NCBI RefSeq assembly: GCF_016613535.2
Contig: NZ_CP071518.1
Location: 310,001 to 374,000 of the forward strand
Length of the DNA: 64,000 nucleotides
Source of the DNA: Lysobacter solisilvae
GTDB taxonomy: Bacteria > Pseudomonadota > Gammaproteobacteria > Xanthomonadales > Xanthomonadaceae
Direction: 5' to 3'
The position numbers were made by a program, and so were the translations under genes. Below the pieces are notes generated by a model that saw nothing but the letters and a program-made list of their open reading frames with translations, was not told the origin of the DNA and did no database searches. Shown here in pieces: positions 1-9,688 of this stretch; the first letter of the stretch is position 1, and each line of letters starts with the position of its first letter.

Positions 1-200
1 GTTACGCGGCGATCGTTTCCCCCATCCCAACCTTCCCCCGCCAAGCGGGGGAAGGGGCCAAAGCGCCCCCATCCCAACCTTCCCCCGCCAAGCGGGGGAA
101 GGGGCCAAAGCGCCCCCATCCCAACCTTCCCCCGGAGCGGGAGAAGGGGCCGCGCTTTGACTCCCTCCCCCGCTTCGCGGGGGAGGGGTGGGGTTGGGGG
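1..200. repeat. REP-like GC-hairpin block, 47-bp tandem units
   Basis: Three units repeat at exactly 47 bp, with the shared word ATCCCAACC starting at 24, 71 and 118. The first two contain a hairpin of TTCCCCCGC and GCGGGGGAA around a CAA loop; the third is degenerate. Another hairpin follows, with arms 164-173 and 177-186. Positions 1-79 recur almost exactly at 249-327, 248 bp away. Translations of this block are proline/glycine/arginine-rich in all frames and match no protein. I see repeated extragenic hairpins of the kind scattered through Xanthomonadaceae genomes, and no gene. Confidence 0.75.
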
Positions 201-248
201 CGACGGTCGCGGCGCATCTGAAACGGAGGCGACTTTCGCTTGTCTCAA

Positions 249-327
249 GTTACGCGGCGATCGTTTCCCCCATCCCAACCTTCCCCCGCCAAGCGGGGGA
301 AGGGGCCAAAGCGCCCCCATCCCAACC
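249..327. repeat. Second copy of the 1-79 repeat
   Basis: This is a direct repeat of bases 1-79, including one full hairpin unit and the start of the next. It lies directly upstream of the 21-bp array that begins near 339. Confidence 0.8.
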
Positions 328-338
328 CGCGGAGTGGG

Positions 339-687
339 GAAAGGGGGTTGGGGATAAGTGCTCCGCCGTCGGGGATAAGTGCTCGGGGCGCCGAGCAATC
401 TGCTCGGCCTGCCGAACCCGGAGCTCGGGGCGCCGCAATAAATGCTCGGGCCGCCGAGCTCGAAGCTCGGACCGCCGAGTCCGGAGCTCGGACCGTCGAG
501 CTCGAAGCTCGGACCGCCGGGCCCGGAGCTCGGGCCGCCGAGCAGATTGCTCGGGGCGCGGCCTGAATTGCTCGGCGCCCCGCCCTTTTTGCTCGGCACG
601 CCGAGCACTTATCCCCACCGGCCGAGCACTTATCCCCACCGGCCGAGCACTTATCCCCACCGGCCGAGCACTTATCCCCACGACCGG
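339..687. repeat. 21-bp tandem array of GCTCGG/CCGAGC palindromes
   Basis: About 16 units of exactly 21 bp run without slippage. Most carry a dyad close to GCTCGGNNCGCCGAGC followed by 5 variable bases. Units start at 360, 381, 402 and so on to 654. The last three full units (612-674) are identical. The ends are mirror images: GGGGATAAGTGCTC occurs twice at the left (350-363, 371-384), and GAGCACTTATCCCC occurs four times at the right (from 603, 624, 645 and 666). The whole array is therefore a large imperfect palindrome. Because 21 is a multiple of 3, several frames stay open with 7-residue periodicity, but there is no ribosome binding site and no recognisable protein. It lies between the REP-like block and the gap terminator. 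Confidence 0.9.
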
Positions 688-729
688 ATTTCCGGCCGTC
701 TTCGCCGGTCCCACCCCGCTGAAACGACA

Positions 730-753
730 AAGGCCCCGCTCGCGCGGGGCCCT
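730..753 (-). terminator. Rho-independent terminator of gap
   Basis: A GC-rich hairpin (GGCCCCGC / GCGGGGCC around a short loop, with AAGG/CCTT closing bases) lies about 45 bases past the gap stop codon. Read on the minus strand, a short T-rich stretch follows the stem. Confidence 0.75.
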
Positions 754-798
754 TGCGTGACTTCGAGACCGGATTCGAAAACTTCGAATCGCAGCGGC

Positions 799-1899
<1,101 letters not shown>

Positions 1900-1975
1900 T
1901 TAGCCCCTCCCCCGCCCCCCCGCACTTTGGCGGGGCGAGCCCCGCTTCCGCCCCCGCCCCGACTCCGAGCCCTGC

Positions 1976-2908
1976 ATGCGCGCTATGCCCCGCCGATTCC
2001 CCGATCGCCTCGTTTCCGCGGGCCGGCCGCGCAGCTCCAGGCGGCTGCGCGCGGCGCTCCTGCTGCTGCCGGCCCTGCTGTTGCTGGCCCTGGCCGCGCC
2101 GGTCGCGGCCTGGAGCGCGCTGGGGCACAAGCTGGTGGGCGCCCTGGCGCAGCGCCACCTGACGCCGGCGGCGCAGCGCGAGGTCGACCGGCTGCTGGCC
2201 GGCGAGCCCGACCCGACGCTGGCGGGCGTGGCGACCTGGGCCGATACCCTGCGCGACCGCGATCCGGCCCGCTTCAAGGCGACCAGCCGCTGGCATTACG
2301 TCAAGTTCGACGACGGCGGGTGCCAGTACGCGCAGGCGCGCCAATGTCCCGATGGCCAGTGCGTGGTCGGCGCGATCCAGGCCCAGCAGGCCATCCTGGC
2401 CGACCGCGGCCAGCCGGACGAGGCCCGCCGCGACGCGCTGAAGTTCCTGGTCCATTTCGTCGGCGACGCGCACCAGCCGCTGCATGCCAGTGCCCTGGAG
2501 GACAAGGGCGGCAACGACTACCAGGTGAGCCTGGCCACGCGCATGGAGCCCGAAGCCTATGCGCGCAACCGCTACACCGACGGGGTGATGGGCACCAACC
2601 TGCATTCGGTGTGGGATTACTACGTGCTCGGCGAGGCCGGGCTCAGCCTGGAGGACTATGCCGCCAAGCTCGATGCCAGGCCGTGGCCGCCGCGCCGCGA
2701 ACCGCTGTCGGCGCCTGACTGGGCCGCCGAGTCCTGCCGGCTGGTGGATTCCGAACGGCTGTATCCGACCCGGCGCGGCAAGCCCGTCCACGCCTTCGCG
2801 GGCGCGGACTATTCGCTCAAGCACCGCGCGCTGGCCGAACGCCGCATCCGCGAGGCCGGATACCGCCTGGCGGAGCTGCTGAACCAGACGCTGGCGCAGA
2901 CCCCATGA
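1976..2908 (+). CDS. S1/P1-type zinc nuclease, exported
   Basis: Predicted periplasmic or secreted single-strand-preferring nuclease of the S1/P1 family (310 residues). An arginine-rich n-region and a long Leu/Ala core form a signal peptide ending near VAA-W46. In this family the mature N-terminal Trp itself ligates zinc, so cleavage before Trp46 fits. Other expected metal ligands are visible: His51 in ALGHKLVG, Asp90 in WADTLRD, His107 in WHYVKFDD, His160, Asp164 and His170 in FLVHFVGDAHQPLH, and the GGNDY and NLHSVWDYY motifs. The start codon is uncertain: a second ATG lies three codons downstream and no clear Shine-Dalgarno site is seen. The last codon overlaps the next gene by 4 bases (ATGA), so the two are probably co-translated. 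Confidence 0.9.
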   Translation: MRAMPRRFPDRLVSAGRPRSSRRLRAALLLLPALLLLALAAPVAAWSALGHKLVGALAQRHLTPAAQREVDRLLAGEPDPTLAGVATWADTLRDRDPARFKATSRWHYVKFDDGGCQYAQARQCPDGQCVVGAIQAQQAILADRGQPDEARRDALKFLVHFVGDAHQPLHASALEDKGGNDYQVSLATRMEPEAYARNRYTDGVMGTNLHSVWDYYVLGEAGLSLEDYAAKLDARPWPPRREPLSAPDWAAESCRLVDSERLYPTRRGKPVHAFAGADYSLKHRALAERRIREAGYRLAELLNQTLAQTP

Positions 2909-3798
2909 ACGCATCCGTGCAGCCGCAGGTCCATGCCTTCCACCACGCCGACACCGGCACGTGGAGTTATGTCGTCGCCGATCCGTCGACATGGCAGGCC
3001 GCGATCATCGACCCGGTGCTGGATTTCGACGCGAAGTCCGGCCGCACCTCGGACACCTTCGCGCGCCAGCTGCTCGCCTGCGTGCGCGAGCACGGCCTGC
3101 AGGTGCGCTGGCTGCTGGAAACACACGCGCACGCCGACCACCTGTCGGCGGCGCAATGGCTCAGCGCGCAGTTGCCGGACGCCATGGTCGCCATCGGCCA
3201 GGGCATCCGCGAAGTGCAGCGCACCTTCGCCCCGGTGTTCGACCTCGAGGATCGCCTGGCCACGCCGCACGCCTCGTTCGACTGCCTGTTCGGCGACGAC
3301 GACACGTTTGGCGTCGGTGCGATCAAGGCCATCGCCATCCCCGTGCCCGGCCACACGCGCGACAGCCTGGCCTACCTGATCGGCGATGCGCTGTTTACCG
3401 GCGACTCGCTGTTCATGCCCGACGCCGGCACGGCACGCTGCGATTTTCCCGGCGGTGATGCGGCCATGCTGTACCGGTCGATCCAGCGCCTGTTCCAGCT
3501 GCCGGACGACACCCGCGTGTTCGTCTGCCACGACTACGGCATCAAGGCCGACGACACCCGCCCCGGCCGCGAGCCGCGCGGGGAAACCACCATCGGCGAA
3601 CAGAAGCGCGCCAACATCCACGTGCATGAAGGGGTGAGCGAAGCCGAGTACGTCGCCCTGCGGGAGGCGCGCGACGCGACGCTCGCCGTGCCGGCGCTGA
3701 TCCTGCCCGCGCTGCAGGTCAACCTGCGCGCCGGCGCCCTGCCCGATCGTGCGCCCAACGGCATCCGCTACCTGCGCATCCCGCTCGACCAGTTCTGA
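2905..3798 (+). CDS. MBL-fold hydrolase, persulfide-dioxygenase (Blh/ETHE1-like)
   Basis: A 297-residue metallo-beta-lactamase-fold protein. The zinc/iron site motif is H74-A-H76-A-D78-H79 in LLETHAHADHLSA, followed by PGHTRDS, GDALFTGDSLFM and FVCHDYG. This pattern belongs to the ETHE1/Blh branch, which oxidises glutathione persulfide or related sulfane sulfur in the cytosol; it is not typical of beta-lactamases or glyoxalase II. It is translationally coupled to the S1/P1 nuclease, although no functional link is obvious. No BigR-type regulator or rhodanese gene is adjacent, so the sulfide-detoxification role rests on family resemblance alone. Confidence 0.85.
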   Translation: MNASVQPQVHAFHHADTGTWSYVVADPSTWQAAIIDPVLDFDAKSGRTSDTFARQLLACVREHGLQVRWLLETHAHADHLSAAQWLSAQLPDAMVAIGQGIREVQRTFAPVFDLEDRLATPHASFDCLFGDDDTFGVGAIKAIAIPVPGHTRDSLAYLIGDALFTGDSLFMPDAGTARCDFPGGDAAMLYRSIQRLFQLPDDTRVFVCHDYGIKADDTRPGREPRGETTIGEQKRANIHVHEGVSEAEYVALREARDATLAVPALILPALQVNLRAGALPDRAPNGIRYLRIPLDQF

Positions 3799-3917
3799 CG
3801 CGCCGGCGCGGCCAAATCTGCAAGGGATTGCGGCGCGGCGCGACACGGCGGCGCCGCGAATGTGCATCGGGACCGGCGGAGCTCCGTGCCGCTGCAGCCT
3901 TGCCGGAACTGGCCGCT

Positions 3918-4395
3918 TCAGGACGCTCCGCGGGCGGCATCGTCGCGCCTGCGCCGGCTGCGGCGGCGGTAGCCGATGCTGTCACGCAGCTCCTCCAGTC
4001 CGTCCTGCTTGCCGGCCCCTTCGAGCACGCTGTAGCCGACCAGCGAGGCCATGATCACGTAGTTGCCGAGCATCAGCCGCGTGTCCTGCGCCCGCTCGCC
4101 CAGCCGGTGCAGACGCTGCAGGCGGGGGCGCAGGATGTCGAGCGTGCGCATGTCCTCGTTCGCCTGCGCGAGGTCGGACGCGACTCCCCTGTCCCAGGTG
4201 CGGATTGAGCAGCAGCCGCATCAGCGTCTGCCGGCAGAACTTCTCCGTGTCCTCGCCCATCTCGTTCATGCCCTCGCGCTCGCGCGGGTCCAGGGAGATG
4301 AGCATGAAGAGGTTGGTTTCCAGCGCTTCCAGGGCGGTGTCGATCGCGGCCAGTTCGGCGGCGGTGATGCGCAGGGAGTCGGGTGCCTTGTCCAT
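3918..4395 (-). CDS. Conserved hypothetical protein, frameshifted in this sequence
   Basis: The N-terminal part starts at the ATG at 4395, which has GAGGA 6 bases upstream, and reads MDKAPDSLRITAAELAAIDT through LLLNPHL. The C-terminal part reads on in another frame as DLAQANEDMRTLDILRPRLQ to the stop at 3918. Removing one base from CCCAGG at 4193-4198 joins them into a 158-residue protein (HLDRGVASDLAQANEDM). It has helical, charged, leucine-rich segments and a basic tail (RRRSRRRRDD), with no signal peptide. I recognise no domain. The single extra base lies in a CCWGG site, as in other broken genes of this window, so a sequence error is more likely than a pseudogene. Confidence 0.6.
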
Positions 4396-4580
4396 GGCGG
4401 TCCTCGTGAAGTCGGTTGTCGTATGCGATCCATGGCCCGGTCCAGCCGGGGCCGTTCGCACGGGTGTGTCGCGCAGTGGGCGCGGCACGATTGTGCCAGA
4501 GCCCGCGGCCGCGACAGGCGGCCCCCTGTCCCGGGGGGCCGGGTCAGCGCGGCCGGTCGTCGTGCCCTGCCCGGCGCGCC

Positions 4581-5018
4581 CTACTTGAACATCAGCTCGC
4601 GCAGCAGCTCCGAACCCATGATCGTGCGCATCGATTTGCGCTTGCCGGAGGCTTCGTCCTGCTCCTTGTAGTTCATCTTGGTCACCTTGGCGGTGATCGG
4701 ATCGAACTTGGCCTCCGAATCGTCGAGCGCGGCCATGTTGGGATACATGACGACCAGATACAGGTCCGCGTCGTCGGCGTCGTGCGGGCGCGCGGCCAGG
4801 ACGTGGTAGTCCAGCACCAGGCCTGCGGTCTTGGCTTCCTCCTCGACCTTCCGCCAGGTCGTGTTGAGGAATGCCATGTAGTTCTCGAACTGGCCGTCCT
4901 CCAGCTTCACCGAGGTGACTTCCACCACCGGCCCGTCCTTGTAGGGACGCTCCTGCGCGTGGACGATCGAAACGCCTGCCAGCAGCAGGGCCGCACACCA
5001 TGCACATGCACTTTTCAT
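4581..5018 (-). CDS. Exported hypothetical protein, ferredoxin-like barrel fold suspected
   Basis: A 145-residue protein with a clear signal peptide: MKSACAWCAALLLAGVS then IVHAQ. The mature part (VVEVTSVKLEDGQFENYMAF and following) resembles small dimeric alpha/beta-barrel proteins in its strand-helix pattern, but I cannot name the family. I chose the ATG at 5018 because the signal peptide begins there and GGAGA lies about 7 bases upstream; an in-frame ATG at 5033 is also possible. It is a single gene on the minus strand. The 295-base gap between it and the end of the M56 gene holds only the terminator at 5231-5257. Confidence 0.75.
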   Translation of the reverse strand: MKSACAWCAALLLAGVSIVHAQERPYKDGPVVEVTSVKLEDGQFENYMAFLNTTWRKVEEEAKTAGLVLDYHVLAARPHDADDADLYLVVMYPNMAALDDSEAKFDPITAKVTKMNYKEQDEASGKRKSMRTIMGSELLRELMFK

Positions 5019-5230
5019 GGGAAGTCTCCGCATGACCCGAGGGCCGCGCGGTCTGTTCCGGCGGCACGGCATTCGACGATGCCGCATCCGGGACAACGCC
5101 TTGCGAGGCGCGCGCCCGGTCAGCGTGGCGCTGACCCGATCAGGGGGAAGGCAGCGTGCACGCGGGAGTGCATGCTGGTTGGCCTTGTCCGCCGCCGGCG
5201 CTTCCGACTACCGGGGTGCCGCCACGAACG

Positions 5231-5257
5231 GACACGGCGCCTCGCGGGCGCCGTGTC
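5231..5257 (-). terminator. Terminator of the BlaI/M56 operon
   Basis: A perfect 11-bp stem (GACACGGCGCC at 5231-5241 with GGCGCCGTGTC at 5247-5257) closes a 5-base loop. It lies 57 bases past the stop codon of the M56/TonB gene. No long U-tract follows on the minus strand, so termination efficiency is uncertain. Confidence 0.6.
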
Positions 5258-5313
5258 GGTATTTGGCACGGTGCGGCCGCGCATGGAACGCGGCGCGGAC
5301 CGTCGCCGCAGCG

Positions 5314-6918
5314 TCAGGCCTGTCCCTTGCCGCTGCCGCCATTGGGATTGCGGTGTTCGAAGCGCACCGGCACCTGCACGCGGCCGGCGACCGGCTTGCC
5401 GTCCTCGATCAACGGATTGAAGCGCCACTTCCACGCCGCTTGCGTCGCCGCATCGTCGAACACGCCGGCGGGCTCGGAACTGGCCACCGATACGGCGGTG
5501 ACCTTGCCGGTCGCATCCAGCGCGACCTCGAGGACCACGGTGCCGTCGATCTTCTGCGCCAGCGCCTCGCGCGGATAGCTCGGGGCCGGCAGGTTCTCGA
5601 CGCTTTCGGACTTCGCCGCACTGCGCACCGGCGCCACCTGGGTGCCGTGCTTCTCGTCGAGCACGCCCATGGCCGGCGTCGCGTCGCCCCACACCGTCAC
5701 GTCGAGCTCGATGCCCTTGAAGGAACCGCCGACCGCGGTGGCGTCCTCGCCGATCTGGATGCGGCCCGGCACGCCGGGCTTCATCGCGATCTTGGGCGCG
5801 GACATCTGCTGGCCATCGCGGGTGATCACGGCTTCGAACATGTGCAGGCCGTCCTGGGTGGGCGCGACCTGCGCGGTCACCAGCCACTTGTGGCCGTTCA
5901 CCGCTTGGCGCAGCACGAAGGGCGTGTTGGGCGCGGCGACCTTGGTGGCGGTGACCGCGTCCGCGTCGTCGATGCGCAGTGAGGTCTCCACGCGCAGCTG
6001 GCCCGCGGGCACCGGTCGCGCGGCGTCGGCCGGTTGCGCCGCCCAGGCGGCGTAGCCGCAGGCCAGCGCGAGGGCGACCACGCAGGTCGCGCCGGCGAGC
6101 AGGCGACGGGTGGATGGCATGGGTCGGTTGAGCATGGCGATTCTCTCCTTGAGCGGATGGCTGAAACCCCAGTGACATCCCAGCGGCAGCGGTTGGCTGG
6201 CCAGCTGGGTCTTGAGCATGGCCTCGCCATAGCGGCGGCGGGCCTGCGGATGGCGGGCGATGACGCGCTGGTCGCAGGCCAGTTCCTGGTCCTGCCGGAA
6301 CCTGCGCGCGGCCCAGTGCAGCAGCGGGTTGAACCAGAACGCGCAGCGCAGCAGCGCGACCACGGCGTTGATGGCCAGGTCGCCATGGGCGATGTGCGAG
6401 CGTTCGTGCGACTGCAGCAGCGCGCGCTCGTGGGCGTCGTAGCGGCCGTCGAAATCGGCGGGCACGACGATCCGCGGCGCCCACAGCCCGACGGCCGCCG
6501 GCAGCCCCTCCATCGAACGCGCCTGGTGCATGCCGTCCTCGCGCAGCCGCAACTCCCCCAGGCCGCGCCGGAACGCGCGCTGCTGGCGGGCGAAGGCGAC
6601 CACGGTGGCGGCCAGGCCCAGGCCCCATGCGAGCAGCACCAGGAACGGCCAGTCGGTCGCCGTGCGGCCGGCGTCGACCAGCACGCGCGGCGTCACGTCG
6701 ACGACGAAGGCGCGCACCGGCGCGGGCACCGGCGCGCGCTCCGCGGCCGGCAGCAGGCCGGCCAGCAACGCCACCGGGACGATCCACCACGCGGCGTAGG
6801 CGATGCCGGCGCCGCCGAGCCGGCGCAGGGGCGCGCGCAGGGCCAGTGCCAGCAACGTGGCGGCGCTCACCGCCACCGTGGCTTCCAGCAGCGCGCGCAG
6901 GAATTCAGCGGCGCTCAT
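5314..6918 (-). CDS. M56 (BlaR1-like) membrane peptidase with TonB C-terminal domain
   Basis: A 534-residue inner-membrane protein. N-terminal hydrophobic segments (about residues 10-60 and 90-108) precede a cytosolic M56 zinc-protease module with HERSH at 171-175 and a downstream ELACDQRVI motif. A further membrane segment follows (RRLLAGATCVVALALACG). The C-terminus (about 450-534: SYPREALAQKIDGTVVLEVA to VPVRFEHR) is a TonB C-terminal fold. Classical BlaR1 carries a penicillin-binding sensor domain; here that position is taken by a periplasmic region ending in the TonB-like domain. It starts at 6918 and overlaps the BlaI-type gene by 14 bases, so it is the signalling or protease partner of that repressor. 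The cleavage target and inducing signal are unknown; no beta-lactamase gene is nearby. Confidence 0.88.
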   Translation of the reverse strand: MSAAEFLRALLEATVAVSAATLLALALRAPLRRLGGAGIAYAAWWIVPVALLAGLLPAAERAPVPAPVRAFVVDVTPRVLVDAGRTATDWPFLVLLAWGLGLAATVVAFARQQRAFRRGLGELRLREDGMHQARSMEGLPAAVGLWAPRIVVPADFDGRYDAHERALLQSHERSHIAHGDLAINAVVALLRCAFWFNPLLHWAARRFRQDQELACDQRVIARHPQARRRYGEAMLKTQLASQPLPLGCHWGFSHPLKERIAMLNRPMPSTRRLLAGATCVVALALACGYAAWAAQPADAARPVPAGQLRVETSLRIDDADAVTATKVAAPNTPFVLRQAVNGHKWLVTAQVAPTQDGLHMFEAVITRDGQQMSAPKIAMKPGVPGRIQIGEDATAVGGSFKGIELDVTVWGDATPAMGVLDEKHGTQVAPVRSAAKSESVENLPAPSYPREALAQKIDGTVVLEVALDATGKVTAVSVASSEPAGVFDDAATQAAWKWRFNPLIEDGKPVAGRVQVPVRFEHRNPNGGSGKGQA

Positions 6919-7276
6919 CGTCGAGCTCCTCCAGCAGGCGGCGCAGCTCGGCGATGTCCTTGCGGCTGAGCTTGCGGTGCTGGCTGAAATGCGCCACCAG
7001 CGGCGCGACGCGGCCACCGAACATGCGCTCGAGCAGCCCCTGGCTTTCTTCCAGCATCCAGTCCTCGCGCTTGAGCAGGGGCGAGTACAGGTAGCGTCGC
7101 CCTTCCTTTTCCGCCGCCACCGCGCCCTTGTTGAGCAGGCGGTTCAGCAGGGTCTTGATGGTCGCTTCCTGCCATTGCCGGCTCTGGGCGAGCGCGGCGA
7201 CGACGTCCTCGGCGCCGAGCGGATGCTCGCGCCACAGGACTTCCATCACGGCGGATTCGGCTTCGCTGATCTGCAT
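6905..7276 (-). CDS. BlaI/MecI-family winged-helix repressor
   Basis: A 123-residue protein of usual BlaI length. It begins MQISEAESAVMEVLW, the family's N-terminal signature, followed by the recognition-helix region WQEATIKTLLNRLLNKG and a wing (EGRRYLYSPLL). The C-terminal helices serve as the dimer arm. In BlaI/BlaR systems the M56 partner triggers cleavage of the repressor, and its gene follows here with a 14-base overlap. Two dyads directly upstream of the start (7278-7293 and 7303-7318) are probable operators, implying autorepression of the pair. Confidence 0.93.
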   Translation of the reverse strand: MQISEAESAVMEVLWREHPLGAEDVVAALAQSRQWQEATIKTLLNRLLNKGAVAAEKEGRRYLYSPLLKREDWMLEESQGLLERMFGGRVAPLVAHFSQHRKLSRKDIAELRRLLEELDDERR

Positions 7277-7277
7277 C

Positions 7278-7318
7278 GTTTACATCCGTAATCTTTTCTT
7301 CAGATTACGCCTGTAATC
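7278..7318 (-). promoter_or_regulatory. Two BlaI-type operator dyads
   Basis: Two 16-bp dyads lie 25 bp apart, centre to centre. GATTACGCCTGTAATC (7303-7318) is a perfect inverted repeat of GATTAC/GTAATC. GTTTACATCCGTAATC (7278-7293) has one changed position per arm. Both match the TACA/TGTA-rich operators known for BlaI/MecI repressors. The nearer dyad ends 2 bases from the start codon of the repressor gene, so binding would block the promoter or the start region. Confidence 0.75.
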
Positions 7319-7404
7319 GACGATGTCAAGCGGTCCGGGATGGGCAGACAACGGTGGCCTCGGAACCGCGGGATGTCCGGCCGCCACAGCAGCAACGCCA
7401 AACA

Positions 7405-7430
7405 GAAACGGCGCCCGCAGGCGCCGTTTC
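7405..7430 (-). terminator. Terminator of tkt
   Basis: A perfect 11-bp stem (GAAACGGCGCC / GGCGCCGTTTC) closes a CGCA loop, 27 bases past the tkt stop codon. The A- and T-rich outer bases let it work in either direction. Confidence 0.85.
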
Positions 7431-7456
7431 CAGGGTCACGCGTTCCGGCGCGCCGG

Positions 7457-9460
7457 TCAGGCCAAGCCGCGCGCAGCCTCCACGACCTTCTCGACGGTGA
7501 AGCCGAAGTGCGGGAACAGCTTCTCGGCCGGGGCGCTGGCGCCGTAGCTGTCGATGCCGATCACCGCGCCGTCCAGGCCGACGTACTTGTGCCAGAAGCC
7601 GGTGACGCCGGCTTCGATCGCCACGCGCCGGCGCACGCCGCGCGGCAGCACGGACTCGCGGTAGTCCGCGTCCTGGCGGTCGAACACGTCGGTGGACGGC
7701 ATCGACACGACGCGGACCTTTTCACCCAGCTGCTCGGCGGCCTGCATGGCCAGGCCCACTTCCGAACCGGTCGCGATCAGGATCACTTCCGGCGCGCCGA
7801 CCGCGTCCTTCAGCACGTAGCCGCCGCGCTCGATGTCGGCCACCTGCTGCGCGTCGCGCGCCTGGTGGGGCAGGTTCTGGCGCGAGAAGATCAGGCAGCT
7901 CGGGCCGTTGTAGCGCTCGATCGCCTTCTTCCAGCACACCGCCGATTCCACCGCGTCGCACGGGCGCCAGACGTCGTTGCCGGGGATGTAGCGCAGCGAG
8001 GCGAGGTGCTCGATCGGCTGGTGGGTCGGACCGTCCTCGCCCAGGCCGATGGAGTCATGCGTGTACACGTGGATCGCATGCGCGCCCATCAGCGCGCTCA
8101 TGCGCACGGCGTTGCGCGCGTAGTCGCTGAAGACCAGGAAGGTGGCGTCGTACGGGATGAAGCACTCGTGCAGCCCCAGGCCGTTGCTGATCGCCGTCAT
8201 CGCGAACTCGCGCACGCCGAAGTAGATGTAGTTGGCGTTCGGATCGTCGGTGGCGACCGACTTGCTGCCCTTCCACAGCGTCAGATTGGAGTGCGCCAGG
8301 TCGGCGGAGCCGCCGATGAGCTCGGGCAGCAGCGGCGCGAAGGCTTCGATCGCCATCTGCGAGGCCTTGCGCGAGGCGACCACCGGGCCCTCGGCCTGCA
8401 GCCTGGCGATGTACGCATCGGCGGCTTCGATGAAGCCGGCCGGCAGCTCGTTGCGCGAGCGGCGGGTCAGCTCGCCGGCCAGGTCCGGATGCGCCTGGGC
8501 GTAACGGTCGAACAGCTCGTTCCACTGCGCCTCGCGCTGCGCGCCGCGCTCGTTGGCGCGCCAGGCCTCGGCGATGGACTGCGGCAGTTCGAACGGCGCG
8601 TGCGGCCAGTTCAGCGCCTCGCGCGTGGCGAGGACTTCGTCCTTGCCCAGCGGCGCGCCGTGGCTGGATTCCTTGCCCGCCTTGGCGGGGGAACCGAAGC
8701 CGATGGTCGTGCGGCAGCACACCAGCGTGGGCTTGTCGGTCGAGCGCAGCGCGGTGTCGATCGCGGTGCGGATCTCGTGCGCGTCGTGGCCATCGACGGC
8801 GCGCACGACGTTCCAGCCATAGGCCTCGAAGCGCGCCGGTGTGTCGTCGGTGAACCAGCCATCGGTGTTGCCGTCGATGGAGATGTGGTTGTCATCCCAG
8901 AACGCGACCAGCTTGTTCAGGCCCCAGGTGCCAGCCAGCGAAGCGGCCTCATGCGAGATGCCTTCCATCAGGCAGCCGTCGCCCATGAACACGTAGGTGT
9001 GGTGGTCGACGATCTCCAGGCCATCGCGGTTGAAGCGCTGGGCGAGCAGCTTTTCGGCGAGCGCCATGCCCACGGCATTGGCGAAGCCCTGGCCGAGCGG
9101 ACCGGTCGTGGTCTCCACGCCCGGGGTCATGAAGTTCTCGGGATGGCCGGGGGTCTTGGACTCGAGCTGGCGGAAGTTGCGCAGGTCGTCGGTGCTGATG
9201 TCGTAACCGGCCAGGTGCAGCAGGGCGTACTGCAGCATCGATCCGTGGCCGTTGGAGAGGATGAAACGGTCGCGGTTGAACCAGCCCGGGTTGTCCGGGC
9301 TGTGGCGCAGGTAGTCGTTCCACAGCACTTCGGCGATGTCGGCCATGCCCATGGGCATGCCGGGATGGCCGGAATTGGCGGCCTGGACCGCGTCGATGGC
9401 GAGGAAACGGATCGCGTTGGCGAGATCGCGGCGAGCGGGCTTATCGGCGGGCGTCGGCAT
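7457..9460 (-). CDS. tkt: Transketolase
   Basis: Thiamine-diphosphate enzyme of the non-oxidative pentose phosphate pathway that moves two-carbon ketol units between sugar phosphates. At 667 residues it has the standard length. Visible motifs are the N-terminal [20 protein letters not shown], the GDGCLMEG start of the ThDP-binding motif, the pyrimidine-domain segment containing [21 protein letters not shown] sequence and [16 protein letters not shown], and a C-terminal ending in [12 protein letters not shown]. The ATG at 9460 gives the usual N-terminus; upstream in-frame sequence has no homology. It appears to be a single gene. Between it and the next gene (9461-9688) I see only a weak GC hairpin near 9577-9592. 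Confidence 0.98.
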   Translation of the reverse strand: MPTPADKPARRDLANAIRFLAIDAVQAANSGHPGMPMGMADIAEVLWNDYLRHSPDNPGWFNRDRFILSNGHGSMLQYALLHLAGYDISTDDLRNFRQLESKTPGHPENFMTPGVETTTGPLGQGFANAVGMALAEKLLAQRFNRDGLEIVDHHTYVFMGDGCLMEGISHEAASLAGTWGLNKLVAFWDDNHISIDGNTDGWFTDDTPARFEAYGWNVVRAVDGHDAHEIRTAIDTALRSTDKPTLVCCRTTIGFGSPAKAGKESSHGAPLGKDEVLATREALNWPHAPFELPQSIAEAWRANERGAQREAQWNELFDRYAQAHPDLAGELTRRSRNELPAGFIEAADAYIARLQAEGPVVASRKASQMAIEAFAPLLPELIGGSADLAHSNLTLWKGSKSVATDDPNANYIYFGVREFAMTAISNGLGLHECFIPYDATFLVFSDYARNAVRMSALMGAHAIHVYTHDSIGLGEDGPTHQPIEHLASLRYIPGNDVWRPCDAVESAVCWKKAIERYNGPSCLIFSRQNLPHQARDAQQVADIERGGYVLKDAVGAPEVILIATGSEVGLAMQAAEQLGEKVRVVSMPSTDVFDRQDADYRESVLPRGVRRRVAIEAGVTGFWHKYVGLDGAVIGIDSYGASAPAEKLFPHFGFTVEKVVEAARGLA

Positions 9461-9688
9461 GGCAGGCGGCTGGGGACTCAGGCGGGGAGAAGGGGCGGGC
9501 CCGGACTTGTCCAAGACAGGGAACCCCTGTCGGGCCGACGCAAGGCGGGCATTGTCCCACGAAGGCGGGGCCGGGGCGCCCTCCAAAGGGCGGGGCTCGA
9601 CCCGCCGCCGGAGGATCCCACGGTCGGCCCCCGACCGCCTGGCGCGCGCATGGGCGCCACCGGGGCCAACGACGGCGTCCGGGCCGCC

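Noticed and set aside
360..687. CRISPR array
   Set aside because: Units are 21 bp and tandem with no unique spacers, and no cas gene is present.
240..714. Open frames with 7-residue repeats across the 21-bp array on both strands
   Set aside because: The heptad look follows from a 21-bp period without stop codons. There is no ribosome binding site, and several frames are open at once.
5314..6918. Classical beta-lactam sensor BlaR1
   Set aside because: The C-terminal half is a TonB-like domain, not a penicillin-binding sensor, and no beta-lactamase lies nearby.
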